Positions 1 to 11,547 are shown, numbered from the stretch's first letter. The stretch: 64,000 bases of DNA from Saturnia japonica (GCA_033032175.1 CM065322.1:7378001-7442000); one strand, 5' to 3'. Notes: a model not told the origin generated them from the letters alone. Numbers and translations: made by a program.

Positions 1-490
1 CCCAATTAAAATAAAATATATATAATAATATACAAGATGAAATGTTTAATAAAGTACCTGTTATTATGTGCAGGAATGTGTCCTCACATAATTAACATTC
101 AGAAATCCCAACACACCTATATCCACACCATAATAAGGAAAACAGAACAAATACGAGTAAAAAATACACTGAAATAACTACATAAAGGGAAGTTAAATGA
201 ACTAAACCAAGAACAAAGATTTCTCTAATATAGTTATAATAATAGTACAATCGATGACGCAAAAGGTAAACAAGAAATAAATTTAATACTACATAATTAT
301 TATTGCTAATACTAGGCATTGAAAATTCATTTGATATTTTATTTCAAAAGTACATAGTTATTATATTAGATGTGTATAAATCTATCAAACAGGTAATAGT
401 TTACGTATGAATATAATAAAATATTAAACAAATATATGATATGAGTAAATAAATATCAAAACGAAGATAACTAAAAATCACAATAAAAAA
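1..490. other. AT-rich stretch without recognised genes
   Basis: Very AT-rich sequence. The short minus-strand reading frame at 92-319 has no GC3 bias and no recognisable motif, so I treat it as chance. Nothing else is seen. Confidence 0.5.
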
Positions 491-491
491 T

Positions 492-630
492 TGAGAGTTG
501 TCGTGGGACACTCGGTAGTAACGAAGTTCTTTTCGCTTTATATTATTTTATGACTAGATTTCCATTGTATTTATAGTACGAGTATTGATAGTTCGAATCC
601 CACTGATTCGGGATTTTTTATATAAACTTA
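492..630 (+). repeat. tRNA-like (SINE-type) repeat, left arm of an inverted pair
   Basis: This segment contains GTTCGAATCC at 591-600, the B-box/T-arm consensus of tRNA genes, followed by CACTGATTCGGGA and a T-run. A diverged copy in the opposite orientation lies at 773-890. The arms share the TCGTGG-type head, the ACGAGT...GATGGTTCGA block and the CCCACTGATT-GGGATTTTTT tail. A tRNA-derived SINE or a decayed tRNA pseudogene would explain this. No intact cloverleaf was found, so it is not called as a tRNA gene. Confidence 0.5.
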
Positions 631-772
631 TTTCATTTTTTGGTTTTTTATAAAGTTATGAAATTAAACGTTTATTATTCATTATTATTATAAAAATATA
701 AACATATTATAAATTTATTCAGTTAATTACTTTAATTTTATAAAAAAATACTATAAAAATAAATAATAATAC

Positions 773-890
773 ATATATAAAAAATCCCAAATCAGTGGGA
801 CTCGAACCATCAACCACTCGTACTGTACGTACAAACAGTACGTAGAAATTTGGTCATAACACAGCTGAGCAAGTTCCACGACTGTCATAG
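773..890 (-). repeat. tRNA-like (SINE-type) repeat, right arm of an inverted pair
   Basis: Read on the minus strand, this copy has a D-arm-like GCTCAGCTGTG and the B box GGTTCGAGTCCC (complement of 797-808). It then runs into the same CACTGATTTGGGATTTTTT tail as the copy at 492-630. It preserves the tRNA-like elements better than its partner. The roughly 140-bp spacer between the arms is nearly pure A/T. Confidence 0.5.
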
Positions 891-894
891 TTAT

Positions 895-2295
895 TTTATA
901 GTGTCGGTTACTTTTTTAATTAAGCTCCCACGCCGCGATATGTAAACTCGTTATAAAAATAATTGTAATTTACTCATGTGTTTGTATGAACACTAAGTGA
1001 TGAGATATAGCGCTAGTGAGTAGTGACTTCATAGAAAGCGTGCAATTCTTGTGCAATCCAACAAATTTTTTCCATAAATTAAAAATGTATGAGCTTTAAC
1101 ATGATTTAGCATCAACTAGTTTAGTTATTAATTGTTGCAGACGGTATCATTAATAAATAATAATTAATCCTATTCTGAAATTAATTAACAAAATTGTCTT
1201 ACATAATTTTAATTTATGTTATGAGTTTTTTTGAAAGTTACCTACTGTTAGTTTTCAAACTAATATCACAAAAAAAAACTTTTTCTAAACTATTCTTAAA
1301 ACATCTGCATTTTATATGTACCTACATATAAACGATATTAACTTTACTTTTTTTGGTAGGATCTTGTAGTTACTTGGTATAATCGATCTAATAATTAATT
1401 TATTCAATAATAAATATTTACTCATTATTGGATTACTTTATACCTAATATATGTAATTACCATTCACTCAGTCTAAAAATACAATGGAAAACATTCCTTG
1501 CTTGGAGCAAATATATAAAAAGTAGAAAGTAAATATTGGTTTAAAAGAATAATACACGAAACATATTTTGTTCTCTTACTTTGAAAAATTTTGTGGACAA
1601 TAGCTCATTAGAACTAAAGACGTTTTCGCATTTAGCATTTAAACTGGTCATTGGCTGTCTCGCAACACTTTTCAAAAGAATCTTACGACAATATTAAATA
1701 GGTATTTATAAAAATCGTAAATGAATAGAAGCAGTAGTTTCGGAGATTATCTCCTACAAAAATATTCACAAATGTTACCTCTTCGGAATAGCATGTAGAT
1801 TAACCTAAAACTTACGAGTAATAGATAATAAAAAATATATTTCAATGTTTGTACGTAACAGAATTAGGTACCAAATAAAAACAAGAAAACAATTCAAGGT
1901 ACATGTGAAACTTTACGTAATATAATATAATTATATCCACGCAAATAGTCGTAAGTAATTATCTTCATGTACATAAATCATAAGGTTACCGTGTAAGACG
2001 TGTAAGTCATCGTAGTGTAGAATAATTTGCAGCTTGCGATGCACAAATTGTGCGCGTGCGAATTTATAACGGGGTCGTGGCGATAATCACGACCTGATAA
2101 AAAGCCACGGTACAAGCGTATAACGGGTTGCACGATACGCTTGGACCATCAGCGTCATCGTCATCGCGATTTTATTTTTCAGACGACAGCTAAATCACTC
2201 GACAAACAAAAGCGTTTTCTCGCAATGTTTGAGTTTCAATTAATTTTTATACCTTATTTGCAAGACTTGGTGTCGATCGACATGAGTTAGAATCC
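895..2295. other. AT-rich intergenic or intronic DNA
   Basis: No open frame with coding-like codon use is seen. Around 2030-2175 the base composition becomes less AT-rich, with several CpGs and a TCATCGTCATCGCGAT run, but no promoter or exon could be supported. If the minus-strand exon at 14096-14157 is real, this stretch probably lies in an intron of that gene. Confidence 0.4.
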
Positions 2296-2300
2296 TTGCA

Positions 2301-2512
2301 ATGAGTCTGAGCTTTCAGTAAAGGAAAACATCGTGATGAAACCTTAGTATGGTGGTAGGGTATTTTCTAATGCACCGCCTAGGCTAGCTACCACCCTCAA
2401 GATGAAAATCTGTCATCAAGCCAATTTCCCCACTAGGCTTAGCACCTTGGACCACCTCGTCACCTAACATCAGATGAGATTGTGGCCATAACGCTAAAAC
2501 CTATAACGATAA
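2301..2512 (+). repeat. SINE-like interspersed repeat, copy 1
   Basis: The block runs from CTGAGCTTTCAGTAAAGG through CATCGTGATGAAACC and GCTAGCTACCACCCTCAAGATG to ATCAGATGAGATTGTGGCC. The same order of blocks recurs at 40958-41182 and 60076-60302 and partly at 35752-35945, all on the plus strand. The 60-kb copy keeps a tRNA-like A-box head, which suggests a tRNA-derived SINE. Confidence 0.65.
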
Positions 2513-2984
2513 CAAATCATATAAAATTTATTCAGCTGGTGTCAAAATAAGATACATTAATTTAATGAAGAACATCTATATAAGACATAGTTGTATACAT
2601 GCTGTAATTTTGATTCATTTTGTAAAAGGGGTTTACAGTGACAGGGCCACATACCCTAGATAAAACTCGGATCCTATTTCTGAGTATCCATTATGAGTAT
2701 CGCGACCGAGTCCACTCCACTGTCTGCGCGATAACTAAAGGCATTGTTTTGTTCGTACTGCCATAAATGTGTTTCTTCAAGATACGATGTGCGATAACTA
2801 TTATCTACTATGTAACAAAAGAGACTACTTAAATAAATAGTACATCTCGGATGGGTTACGAGACTTAAACCTCGAAACACAGAACTTACAACGGTATAGG
2901 TACTTGTAACAACATCCTTTAGAAATAGTCTGAAGAAGTGAAAACTAGATATTTAATTTTTTAGCATTATAGTTATTAAAAATA

Positions 2985-3168
2985 CAGTGTAAACTCTTTA
3001 TAACGAAACTCAAGGGACTGAGCATTTTTTGTCGTTATAGAGAGTTATCGTTATATGGAGTGGAGTTTCAATATATGGGTTTTAACGCAAACCAACCAAG
3101 TTGGGCTCACATCAACGTTATAGGGAGTTTATCGTTATAAAGGATAACGTTATAAAGAGTTTACACTG
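2985..3168 (+). mobile_element. Pogo/Tigger-type MITE, 184 bp, with perfect 21-bp TIRs
   Basis: The left end starts CAGTGTAAACTCTTTATAAC and the right end is its exact inverse over 21 bp (2985-3005 and 3148-3168). Both ends are flanked by TA (2983-2984 and 3169-3170), the target duplication expected of Tc1/mariner/pogo elements. The CAGT...TATAACG terminus resembles pogo/Tigger elements. The interior repeats GTTATAGAGAGTTATCGTTATA-like motifs, and there is no coding capacity. It sits directly against the RTE remnant that begins near 3180. The perfect TIRs suggest a fairly young insertion. Confidence 0.85.
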
Positions 3169-3179
3169 TATATCATTCA

Positions 3180-3563
3180 TAGTTTATAGGAATACTAGAG
3201 TGCTAAGGAATATGTTAGGATTGAAACTGAGTGACATGATAAGTAATAGTTTTATAAGAGAACGTTGTGGGATGAATGAAGATATAGTCACACGGATTTA
3301 GAAAAGGATGCTTCGATGGTTTAGGCATGTAGAGAGGATGAATGAAAGAAGAATGACAAGACAAATTTATAAGTAGACGAACGTGTCACGATAAAATGGG
3401 GATGTTCTGAAGAAAGGTCAGGTCAAGAGTACTTTAAACCGACGAGCATGCATGAAGAAACTGATGGATGTTGAAGCAGCGAAAGTTGTATGCCAGGATC
3501 GTAGCCAGTGGAAGGACGTGGTCTCTGCCTACTCCGTTAGGAAAGCGGCGTGATTTATGTATG
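3180..3563 (+). pseudogene. RTE-like non-LTR retrotransposon remnant, C-terminal end
   Basis: The plus-strand translation reads MLGLKLSDMI, then RERCGMNEDIVTRI, a stop at 3298-3300, then RMLRWFRHVERM and further stops. After a frame change it reads RACMKKLMDV and SQWKDVVSAYS. The RMLRWF-HVERM block and the VSAYPSGKRR-type ending are features I recognise from the C-terminus of insect endonuclease/reverse-transcriptase elements. The frame is broken by at least two stops and shifts, so it is dead. Start and end are approximate. Confidence 0.75.
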
Positions 3564-3771
3564 ATGTATATATTTATAGTTTATCGTACACGTAAAATAA
3601 GAACCTACCTCCAATACATTACTGTTTATGATAATAACGCTATTAATTCACAGTGAACACCTCAATGCGTTTATGCAAATTTTATATCAATTAGAAGAAT
3701 ATGAACACAAAAATTTATCATACGTGTTAAAACATTTAAAGGAAAAATTTACCATTTTTTACACTACAAAG

Positions 3772-3960
3772 ATGGCAAACAAGCGTACAGCTCGCCTGTA
3801 AGCGGCTAGCGTAGTCTCTGGACGCTTGTAATAGGTATCACTAATGCGTTTGCCGACCTTGAACCCTTTTACCACAACGAGCTCTGGAAACCCTACTCAC
3901 CGTCGAAACACAACACAAGGTTATTTGGCTGCGGTCTTCTGTAGTGTGGAGATATTCCAC
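3772..3960 (+). repeat. Lepidopteran interspersed repeat (GGCAAACAAGC type), copy 1
   Basis: The sequence shares ordered blocks with 25262-25437: GGCAAACAAGC, TATCACTA-GCG, TTGCCGACC, CTCTGGAAACCCTAC, and GGTTATTTGGCT. It has no coding potential. The family is short and non-coding; I recognise it as a common lepidopteran repeat but cannot name it. Confidence 0.6.
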
Positions 3961-3964
3961 TAGT

Positions 3965-4650
3965 CGAACTGCTTCAAGTAGAAAGAACTCTCCAAAGAAA
4001 TTTCTCTTCAAAACGTTTTAACCAAAAAACACATTTCTGTCCTAACTCATTAATTCTTCTTGTATTTTCCTGGTAGATTAAACCGTTTTCTTCGTTTCCT
4101 TATATCCTTACATTTTAATTTCATAAAGGTATGTGAATGATTTATTTCTTTAGCTAAATCATAACTAAGCCATTACAAATTGCTACCAATAATGCCTTGC
4201 GAATACAACTTTAGGCAGTTAAACGGAGACGCCTTACAAAGCCCACTTCAAGACATAAAGGCGTGGAAGCGCATCTAATTGTCTACATTACCTCTAATGG
4301 TTGAACAATTTAAACGAAACATTACAGTTACCACACGAGTAGGTATACTCATAAAAAAACCCTTTGTAACACTAACAACTACCGATGCCAGGAGAAAGTC
4401 CCATTTATAAACGCACGCTGGGAATGTTTAACACAATTTCAGCGTTAAGAAATACTTAATACAATTTACATGGTTTTTAATTGGAATACACGTTAGCGCC
4501 TAATTACCAATGAAATGAAAAAAACATTTGAACTTTTCATAAATATAATTATATTATAACCACTTAGATGTTACCCGGCATCTTCGCTGAGTGTAAATTA
4601 AACTTTAGTAATAGTTGGTAAAAAGTATCCTATGGTTTATTTATATCAAT
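3965..4650. other. Intergenic or intronic DNA, nothing recognised
   Basis: Ordinary AT-rich sequence. A less AT-rich patch at about 4170-4280 shows no open frame with splice sites that I could support. Confidence 0.4.
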
Positions 4651-4655
4651 ATACA

Positions 4656-5402
4656 GGTTGTCCCGTAAGGAATGGATTAACGCTATGATAGTGATAGAGG
4701 GAGACATGATGTAATAGAAACACTAAAATGGATTGTCCTAGGCCCAGTAGTTTTAAAGATATGAGTTTTTTTAATATTATGTTGAAATTCTCCTTCTATG
4801 AACACAAAATTTAAATTTTAAATAAAATAAAAAAATATATATATTTTGTTTAAGGGATTTAAGAAAACTTGTATCTATATAATCATGTTATTCTTGCTTA
4901 ATTATGGGTATAACATAAAAATAAAAGCTAAAACATATGCAAAAATTAATTGACAAAATATGCAATGTGATAATGTAATGAAGCTTGTGTAAAAAAATTG
5001 TATGATAGCCTTATGGAACTTTTGTTTAAAAACATCTACAGGTATAAAGTAATTAAAACTTTTTTTTATTCACAACACAATATTATGGGCTATTTTTTCG
5101 ACGGCAATTAAAATAAAAGAAATGTAACATTATTGATGAAAAAGTATTTATTGCGGCTCATTTTATTACAATAAATGCTCAAAATGCCTTCCTCTAACTC
5201 TTACGCACAACCAACATATTTAATAAAATTTCTTTTTAGACTTCTTAGATCCCGCGTATTATTTTTTACAGTTTCAGCCACAAGGTTCAGTTTTTGTCTT
5301 AACTCACTCATTTGTATTATTACTCTCATAGACTGCTTTTTTAAAGTAACCCCATAGGAAATAATCCAAAGGGTTTAGGTTTAGGTCAGTCGAGCGTGGT
5401 GA
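4656..5402 (-). pseudogene. 3' part of a DDE transposon (Tc1/mariner-like transposase C-terminus)
   Basis: On the minus strand, 5402 to about 5160 reads SPRSTDLNLNPLDYFLWGYF, then after a stop and frame change ELRQKLNLVAETVKNNTRDL, and ends with a short block like RGRHFEHLL. The PRSPDLTPLDFFLWG-type motif surrounds the third catalytic acidic residue of insect DDE transposases, and GGHFEHL is their usual ending. The plus-strand motif ACAGGTTGTCCCGTAAGG near 4655 is probably the remnant of the element's terminal inverted repeat. The N-terminal half is missing and frames are broken, so it is inactive. Confidence 0.7.
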
Positions 5403-5665
5403 CTAAGCTATAGAGCACCTCCGCGTCCAATCCATCTTCTATAATATATATAATCAACTTCTATGCTTATTATCATTAGAATCCGTTTAGCCATTCAAGC
5501 ATGAATGAAAACAAAAATTAAAACATAGGTACTTCCTGACATTTCTGAAATTCGTAATGAGAAAGGAATCAATAAAATCATATTTGCAACTAGCGAACAC
5601 TAGTATTAGCCATTTAAAAGTCTTAAAAAATATCCACATTGTATGTTTTAAAATTTATACTTGTA

Positions 5666-5875
5666 CTAGCGCTTTGCCCGCGGCTTCGCTCGCGTCATAG
5701 TTGAGTTATGTCATGTCGCATCGTTAACTGAATTGCTAAATACCAATTTCCATATATCTTTCTTCCATAGATCTCAGGGGTTAAATTTCCAAAAACCCGA
5801 ATGCAAATTTTCACGGTCCTAGCTCTAGTAGTTTGAGCTATGCGTTGCTATGTCAGTCAGTCACTCACTCAGTTA
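5666..5875 (-). mobile_element. Non-autonomous Helitron fragment, CTGACTGAC type
   Basis: On the minus strand the 3' end is a GC-rich hairpin (CGCGAGCGAAGCCGCGGGC) followed by CTAG (complement of 5666-5669) next to a T. This matches the Helitron 3' signature and its A/T insertion site. The 5' part carries ACTGAGTGAGTGACTGACTG, shared with 9930-10242 and 62602-62960. The 5' TC terminus is not visible, so it is truncated. Confidence 0.7.
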
Positions 5876-6115
5876 TACTTTTTTTTTTACAACTTCAGTG
5901 ATATTGAGGAGTTCCCCGATGTATCTTTGAAGTTGTAAGTCCAACGACAATGATATTAAAATGGGACCACCCATGAGGTATCCCCTTTCTAACAAAAAAA
6001 TCATCATTGAAATCGGTTCAAAGTCAAAGAACTTATGCTGAACATCCATAAAAAAAAAACAAATACTTATACATTCGAATTGAGAACATTTTCATCTTTT
6101 TGATATATGTTAAAA
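5876..6115 (-). repeat. ACCGACTCC repeat, minus-strand copy
   Basis: Read on the minus strand, the sequence has TTTATGGATGTTCAGCATAA, an 'aaccgatttcaatgatg'-type block, then GGGGATACCTCATGGGTGG, ending in TTGTAAAAAAAAAAG. The same order is seen at 27058-27280 and 48640-48800, and inverted at 26945-27054. It is a non-coding repeat widespread in Lepidoptera; its class is not clear from sequence alone. It directly abuts the Helitron fragment at 5666-5875. Confidence 0.6.
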
Positions 6116-6119
6116 AAAA

Positions 6120-7400
6120 AATACACACATATTGAGAATATCCATCCTTTTTAAAATTGGTTAAAATACGAATGTGTAAATAGTTCAATAAATAAATGCA
6201 TTAGGTTAAACTCGTAATCGAAATTTCTAGAAATGTAAAATTATATTCTCCTAGACTTACCAAACAAATTAACATAAATATGTGGCTATAATATTAGGTA
6301 ACATAAATGAAACTCCTAATAACATTACGTCTTTCTTGACGATTTCCTCGTCCTTGATGGTGGGGTCGATTCTTGCGGGGTGTTATGATGACGTAATTGT
6401 ATTATCAGATCGGCCGAATTTAACCCCTGGTAGAGTGGTAGCGAACCTCAGATATGGGTATTTTTATAGCTACTTAAACAATACATTGAGAATAAAATTA
6501 AAAACTTGATTTAATTCTAAATTTAAAACATTATTTACAGTTATCATTATCTATTAATTATTATTAAGTCTACATATAGACTTTAGATCGTAATTTGTTA
6601 AAGAATTGTTTTAAAATCAAATTCCCATATACTTGATATCAGTAAAGTACCTCAGTCGGCTAATATCTAATTATAATTTATTGCAATAATTTGGAATAAA
6701 TGAAAACCAATAAGGTATTTTTAAAACAACAAAACGACACTTTATACTCAGTTAAAACCATTTTTTGGCTGCAAATTCAAAACAAAATCGATGAGACAAT
6801 TTAAAACCACAATTGTACTTTATTCCAGAAAGTTCAGCAAGTTATCAGTCACAACAAATTAAGATTAGTGTAATGTAAAATTAACAAGAATTTTGCAGTC
6901 GGGAATGAATTAACACTACTATGTATTTATTAACATTGTTGTCTGTTTTGATAACTTGTATATAATATGTTATAAAACATTTATATTTAGATTCGAATAG
7001 AGAAGAGCTTTGTACCCGCAACTGCAGCGCTATGTCATTTTGCGACATTTTGCCATTTTATTTCAAAGACATCACGAATAGTGGGGCGGTGGGACGGTGC
7101 GGTGGGTGGCGCGGTAGCACAATGCGGCTTAAATCTGCTTACAGTATAATGCGGCTTATATCTACTTCTAAATATTGCGAGGTCATGGAATTGACGACCT
7201 TCATATATTTATGTAATCATTTTTCTAGTTTCCAGGCCACAGTATATGCGATGTATCTTATTGATTAAATTTTATAAATTCACAGTCAGTTGGCACTTAG
7301 TGGTTGATATGAAAAAAGGTTTAACATAAAATGTTCTTTTCAACTTTTCTCCTACCCATGTATCATTGATTGTAACTGGTGAGTACGTCCTCATTGCCTT
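6120..7400. other. AT-rich stretch with small local repeats
   Basis: No supported gene. At 7080-7170 a G-rich patch is followed by two copies of AATGCGGCTTA-ATCT about 32 bp apart. The short open frames here are AT-rich with no recognisable motif. Confidence 0.4.
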
Positions 7401-7402
7401 AA

Positions 7403-7681
7403 TCCAAGTGTTATAAAGTTAAAGATTTTTTGTTTTTTGTATTGAGCGCTAAAGTCTATGGAACTACCAGTCAGATTTGAAGCTAATTACAGCTAATTTA
7501 TTGTGAAAGGTTATAGACTAATAACTTCAAGCTACGATCCCAAGGAGATGAACAGTAAGCATGAACGCCAATCAATTTGGCAAGCTGTAGGCAAGTACGG
7601 GACTGCATGGGTGCGTTGGCGGCAATGCGGTATAGTTTGTCGAATAAATTTAACACGGACGAAACCGTGGGGCACAGCTTG
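7403..7681 (+). mobile_element. LEP1-like non-autonomous Helitron, degraded
   Basis: It starts TCCAAGTGTTATAAAG after an A at 7402 and carries ATGGAACTACCAGTCAGATT. Near the end it has GGTGCGTTGGCGGCAATGCGG and ACGAAACCGTGGGGCACAGC, then CTTG (7678-7681; CTAG in other copies) followed by T. These blocks are shared with 11548-12093 and 28862-29493. No coding capacity is seen. Confidence 0.75.
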
Positions 7682-7689
7682 TTAAAGTT

Positions 7690-8640
7690 AGTTAGTTTAG
7701 CTAGTACTTAATATACGAGTAAGTAACTAGTAAGTATAAAAGTCAAACAAGGTTCACTTATCTTCCTTATCTTGACCTATCTCTGTAAATCACTATACAA
7801 CACCGCCACGCCGTCATAATTGTCAAGTAGTATAACAAACTCGTGCCTGCATTATAATTAACACCGTCTTTCGTTTAAAAGCCAATAAATAATTGTCACC
7901 TACATGGTCATTACAAAACGGTCTAACAACAGAGTCGTGGGGACAACACCATAAACTTCAATTAATGGAGAATAATAATCCAGCTAGGATTGGCGTGTAC
8001 TAGTAACTCAAGTCTAACACTTATGTTCTCTCAATTCAGTACTATTTAATGGTCAATATTCAAGATGGATTTATATTTAACATACGTTTAAACCAATTAA
8101 GTTGAAATTGTAGCACTTAACGTTAATGATCCTCATTTATTTAGAGAATATCTACGAGTATTTTGTTCTGGCTTGATTTTCTCGTTCTTTGGGCGCGTTT
8201 AAGAAATTGTAACATAAAAGTGAAATTTTACTATGCGCATTTTCAATGTAACAGAATGTCTACACCATGAAGTTGCTTCATACTTCTAACACGCATTTTC
8301 AACCTCTTAAAAAAATATCTTAACTGTGCAATACATAGCATCTTCATTTAAAATAAATAAATATGTCGTATTGTAAATAGAAATCACAAAATTCTATGAA
8401 TTAAAGCCATGAAAGGTTGGAGTGGTTATATACCATTTCTTGTTTCATTTTACATTCACCACTTCTAATTGCGTACTAAATAAGACAGGTTGATGTTAAT
8501 TATATTTTTACGTTATACTAGTAAATTTACTCATAAAAAAGTTTTGTAATATTCGAATTATTTTGCGTCAACACTCAAGACAAACAAAAACGGTAGTTTT
8601 TAGTAGGGCCTTAATCTGCCACGTGATAGTTTTTACTTTA
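7690..8640. other. Intergenic or intronic DNA, nothing recognised
   Basis: AT-rich sequence without coding-like frames, repeats with matches elsewhere in the window, or RNA-gene signals that I could see. Confidence 0.4.
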
Positions 8641-8649
8641 CTAAAGCGG

Positions 8650-8750
8650 GTTTTACTGTCAAAAGGTTATTATAGGGTGGATCACTATGTGAATGATATC
8701 GATGTCTGGAAGTGACACCCTCTCTGTGCATCCACTAAGTTACTATTATT
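8650..8750 (-). repeat. LINE 3'-region fragment (AGGGTGGATCACTAT type)
   Basis: TTATAGGGTGGATCACTATG ... GATGTCTGGAAG ... CTCTCTGTGCATCCACTAA matches 29725-29795, where the same blocks lie immediately 3' of an RTE-type reverse-transcriptase remnant on the minus strand. It is therefore best read as a minus-strand 3'-UTR piece of the same LINE family. Confidence 0.45.
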
Positions 8751-8784
8751 GTACCTGTTGTATTAACATTTGTAAAGTTGACAA

Positions 8785-8940
8785 AAAAAACCCCCCCGAT
8801 CGAGTTTCTTGCCGGTTTTTTTGTCGATGTCTGGTATATTTTCCTACCCGGCAGTAGTGTTTTGACGTTCATAAGTTGTTCATAGGGCCTAAATTGAATA
8901 AAGATTATTATGATTTTGATTTTTTGATTTTAATTCATGA
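8785..8940 (+). repeat. LINE 3' terminus with AATAAAGATTATTATGATTT tail
   Basis: The segment runs from CCCGATCGAGTTTCTTGCCGG through GGCAGTAGTGTTTTGACGTT to a microsatellite-like tail of ATTATGATTTTGATTTTTTG. The first two blocks recur in minus orientation at 23235-23395. I read it as a truncated LINE 3' UTR; 8775-8800 also holds a short A-run/C-run junction. Confidence 0.55.
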
Positions 8941-8972
8941 ACTTACGTTATTTGGCCCTATATTGTGTAATA

Positions 8973-9292
8973 CTAGACGTGCCCGCGGCTACGCTCACGT
9001 GGACTACAGAATGCCGTCGATCGGGCACAGGCGCGAACCGTGTTACCCCCGATTCCGGTTATTTTAAAGACAAAAATGCTTATCGTTGGTAACCATTAGA
9101 AGATAGATAATTATATGCTTTGGTTAGCTTTTTTGTAGGTCTGTTTAATATCTACAATATGTAGTACATTAATTGGATATATCTCTTATACTTTACTCAG
9201 CAATGTATCGTATATATTTTCATAAGCATTTAGTAAAAAGCCGTTATTTAGATATTAGAAACAGACACTTAAATTTTATTTATTTGTATAAA
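8973..9292 (-). mobile_element. Non-autonomous Helitron, family B
   Basis: The minus-strand 3' end is the hairpin CACGTGAGCGTAGCCGCGGG followed by CTAG (complement of 8973-8976) and a flanking T. The 5' part has TATACAAATAAATAAAATTT and AAGTGTCTGTTTCTAATATC, shared with 23939-24520, 34372-34887, 41488-42005 and 43531-43959. Internal parts present in longer copies are missing here. Confidence 0.75.
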
Positions 9293-9299
9293 TTGGTGT

Positions 9300-9925
9300 T
9301 ATTTTGCGTTATAGTACGGTTAAAGTGCACGAGTGAAGTAGACTATAAATAATAACTAGAAACATGCATTTTGAGTTGCCACATAATGTAACAAGGGAGT
9401 CACATATTAAATCTATCGGAATCACCATCTTACCAATACAATAATACCAAGTTAGGCTTAAAGGACGTGTATCCAGTGGCCTTAACATTAAAAGATAGCT
9501 TTCCAGTTATATCTCGTGTTAGTTTTTCTCTGCCGTTAACAGCGAAATAAGATTATACCTAATAATAATATTCATGAGAGAACACAAGGTCTAGCCTGTT
9601 GGGGTTTAAGAATAGGGGGAGGAGGCGGACGGTGATTCGTCGCCGTATTACGTTTGTCTGTCTCAAGTAATCACACACTTCCTATGGATATGCTAATTAA
9701 TGTTGTCCGCACGCAATCTTACGGACCACCCTGTAGCCTTCGCCTACAAACACGGCCATGACTAGAGAGGCTTTTATCGTACCTACCGACTGAGCAACGT
9801 CCGTTTGACCTATTTTGACGTTGCCAGACAGAAGGATTGATCGATTATACGTACCACGTAATTCGAAAGGACTCTCTCTCTCTCTTGTACACAATTTGTT
9901 AATTCGAACACCGAAATAATGCGTG
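9300..9925. other. Intergenic or intronic DNA with a mildly GC-richer patch
   Basis: 9600-9900 is less AT-rich than its surroundings and holds a 65-codon minus-strand frame (9697-9894). No splice acceptor or donor pair, family motif or strong GC3 bias supports it as an exon. A (CT)n run lies at about 9872-9885. Confidence 0.35.
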
Positions 9926-9929
9926 TAAG

Positions 9930-10242
9930 TATTAAATTGAGATGCTTAGAGGATTACTAACTGACTGACGCAAAACGCAATGCCCAAACTACTAGTGCTA
10001 GGACCATGCAAATTTGCATGCGGGTTTCTTTTAAACTGTAGGTGAACACTAATGAAGGATTTTGGAAATTCACCCCTAAGGTCGCGTGAAAAAGGAGATG
10101 AAAATTTGTATGAAAATCCATCCTTTTTGAAGATAGATCTATGCAAATTAGTATTTAGCAATTCAGTTAGAATGAGACATAAAAACACATAATGGGATAT
10201 AATTCAATTATCACGCGAGCGAAACTGCAGGAAAAGCGCTAG
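9930..10242 (+). mobile_element. Non-autonomous Helitron, CTGACTGAC type
   Basis: AACTGACTGACGCAAAACGC at the 5' side and CACGCGAGCGAAACTGCAGG plus GCGCTAG at the 3' side (CTAG 10239-10242, followed by T) match the minus-strand fragment at 5666-5875. The interior has AAAATTTGTATGAAAATCCA. A short 3'-end fragment of another Helitron (CTAGCGGTGCCCCGTG, minus) follows at about 10262. Confidence 0.65.
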
Positions 10243-10289
10243 TTTTCAAGTATATATACACCTAGCGGTGCCCCGTGACTCCACATGAG

Positions 10290-11545
10290 TTTATTACGAG
10301 GTCTCCTAATTGTGTTTTTACTAATATTACTGTCAATAATTCGCCTATATCTTAATTTCAAAATGACAAATAATAACTTCACATGTACATAATCTCATGA
10401 ACAATTTTTTTTTTTTCGTCTGTTTGCTAAATCTTAAATAGTGTAATACTTAAAGGCGTCAAAATTTGAGTCATGATAGGTTAAACCTTAAAATAAAACA
10501 ACATACAAGAAAAACCTGTAAAGTGTGAGTTGGGTAGGCGGTAGGATACTCTTTTTTTTAGTAAATACATAATACAAAATATTATATTGAGGAACGGAAC
10601 CTGTCGCACGCGAATCGAACTCGCACTTAGGAGATCCTAATAGTAACAGCTAAATAGAAAAGATAGAGTAAAGTAATAAAGTTATGATTTCGGAAATTTA
10701 GGTATAACTTCAAAGCCGCCAATAGAAATGACTTATTATTATATGTAATGTATAAACTACCATCAATGATTTCAATATATTTTATAAATATTTTTTTAAA
10801 CGGACAACTTACAAAAACATTTATATGTGAATCTTAAAGAAAAAATTTTGTAATAAATTTTACCGCGCCACAAACAGCAATTAAATTTAAAAAATCTAAC
10901 TGACTGTTAGTCATCCCCGCCATCATTTTATCGCTGACACGTGCTCAAAAAATTCTTATCTTAAAATATTTAACTGTAAAATTCTCGCAAAAAAAAAACG
11001 CGAACGCACATATTTACGTCGAAACTAGTAAATTAACTTAACGAGTCCGTTACCCGTACTAATGTGGCTAATTGCACATTTTTTGCGTTTATAAATAATT
11101 GTTAATTACCATGAAAATTATGTTCTTCTATTAAAATGACAAAAAAAGTAGGGTAACGAGTATATATTATTATTTATTTATTTACATTTATATTCATGCA
11201 CATTTTTTTCCCAGATATATATATACAATATTGTAAGTAGGTAATTACAATATTTATTCCTAATTAATAACTAGTTTTATTGATTTATGAAGAATTACAA
11301 AAAGGCAAAGTTTGTTTGTGTAATCAGTAATCACTAAAACTCAGTAGTTTTCACTAATTAGAAAGTTTCGTTTAGGTTGTTTAGGTAATAAGCAATAGTT
11401 TATTGTTATTAAGTTTTATATTGCAATAAAATACTAACATAATAAAGCGGAAAAGTTTTTTGTTCGTTTGAAATGAATGATTAAAGAAATTAACACTACA
11501 AATTCGTGTATTTTTGTATGGTTTCCATACCTTAGAATATTTCCT
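10290..11545. other. AT-rich intergenic or intronic DNA
   Basis: Runs of A and T (10404-10415, 10989-10997) and TATATA tracts are present, with no supported genes or shared repeats. Confidence 0.4.
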
Positions 11546-11547
11546 AA

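Noticed and set aside
591..600. tRNA gene from the B-box match
   Set aside because: No complete cloverleaf, acceptor stem or clean A box; a SINE or pseudogene is more likely.
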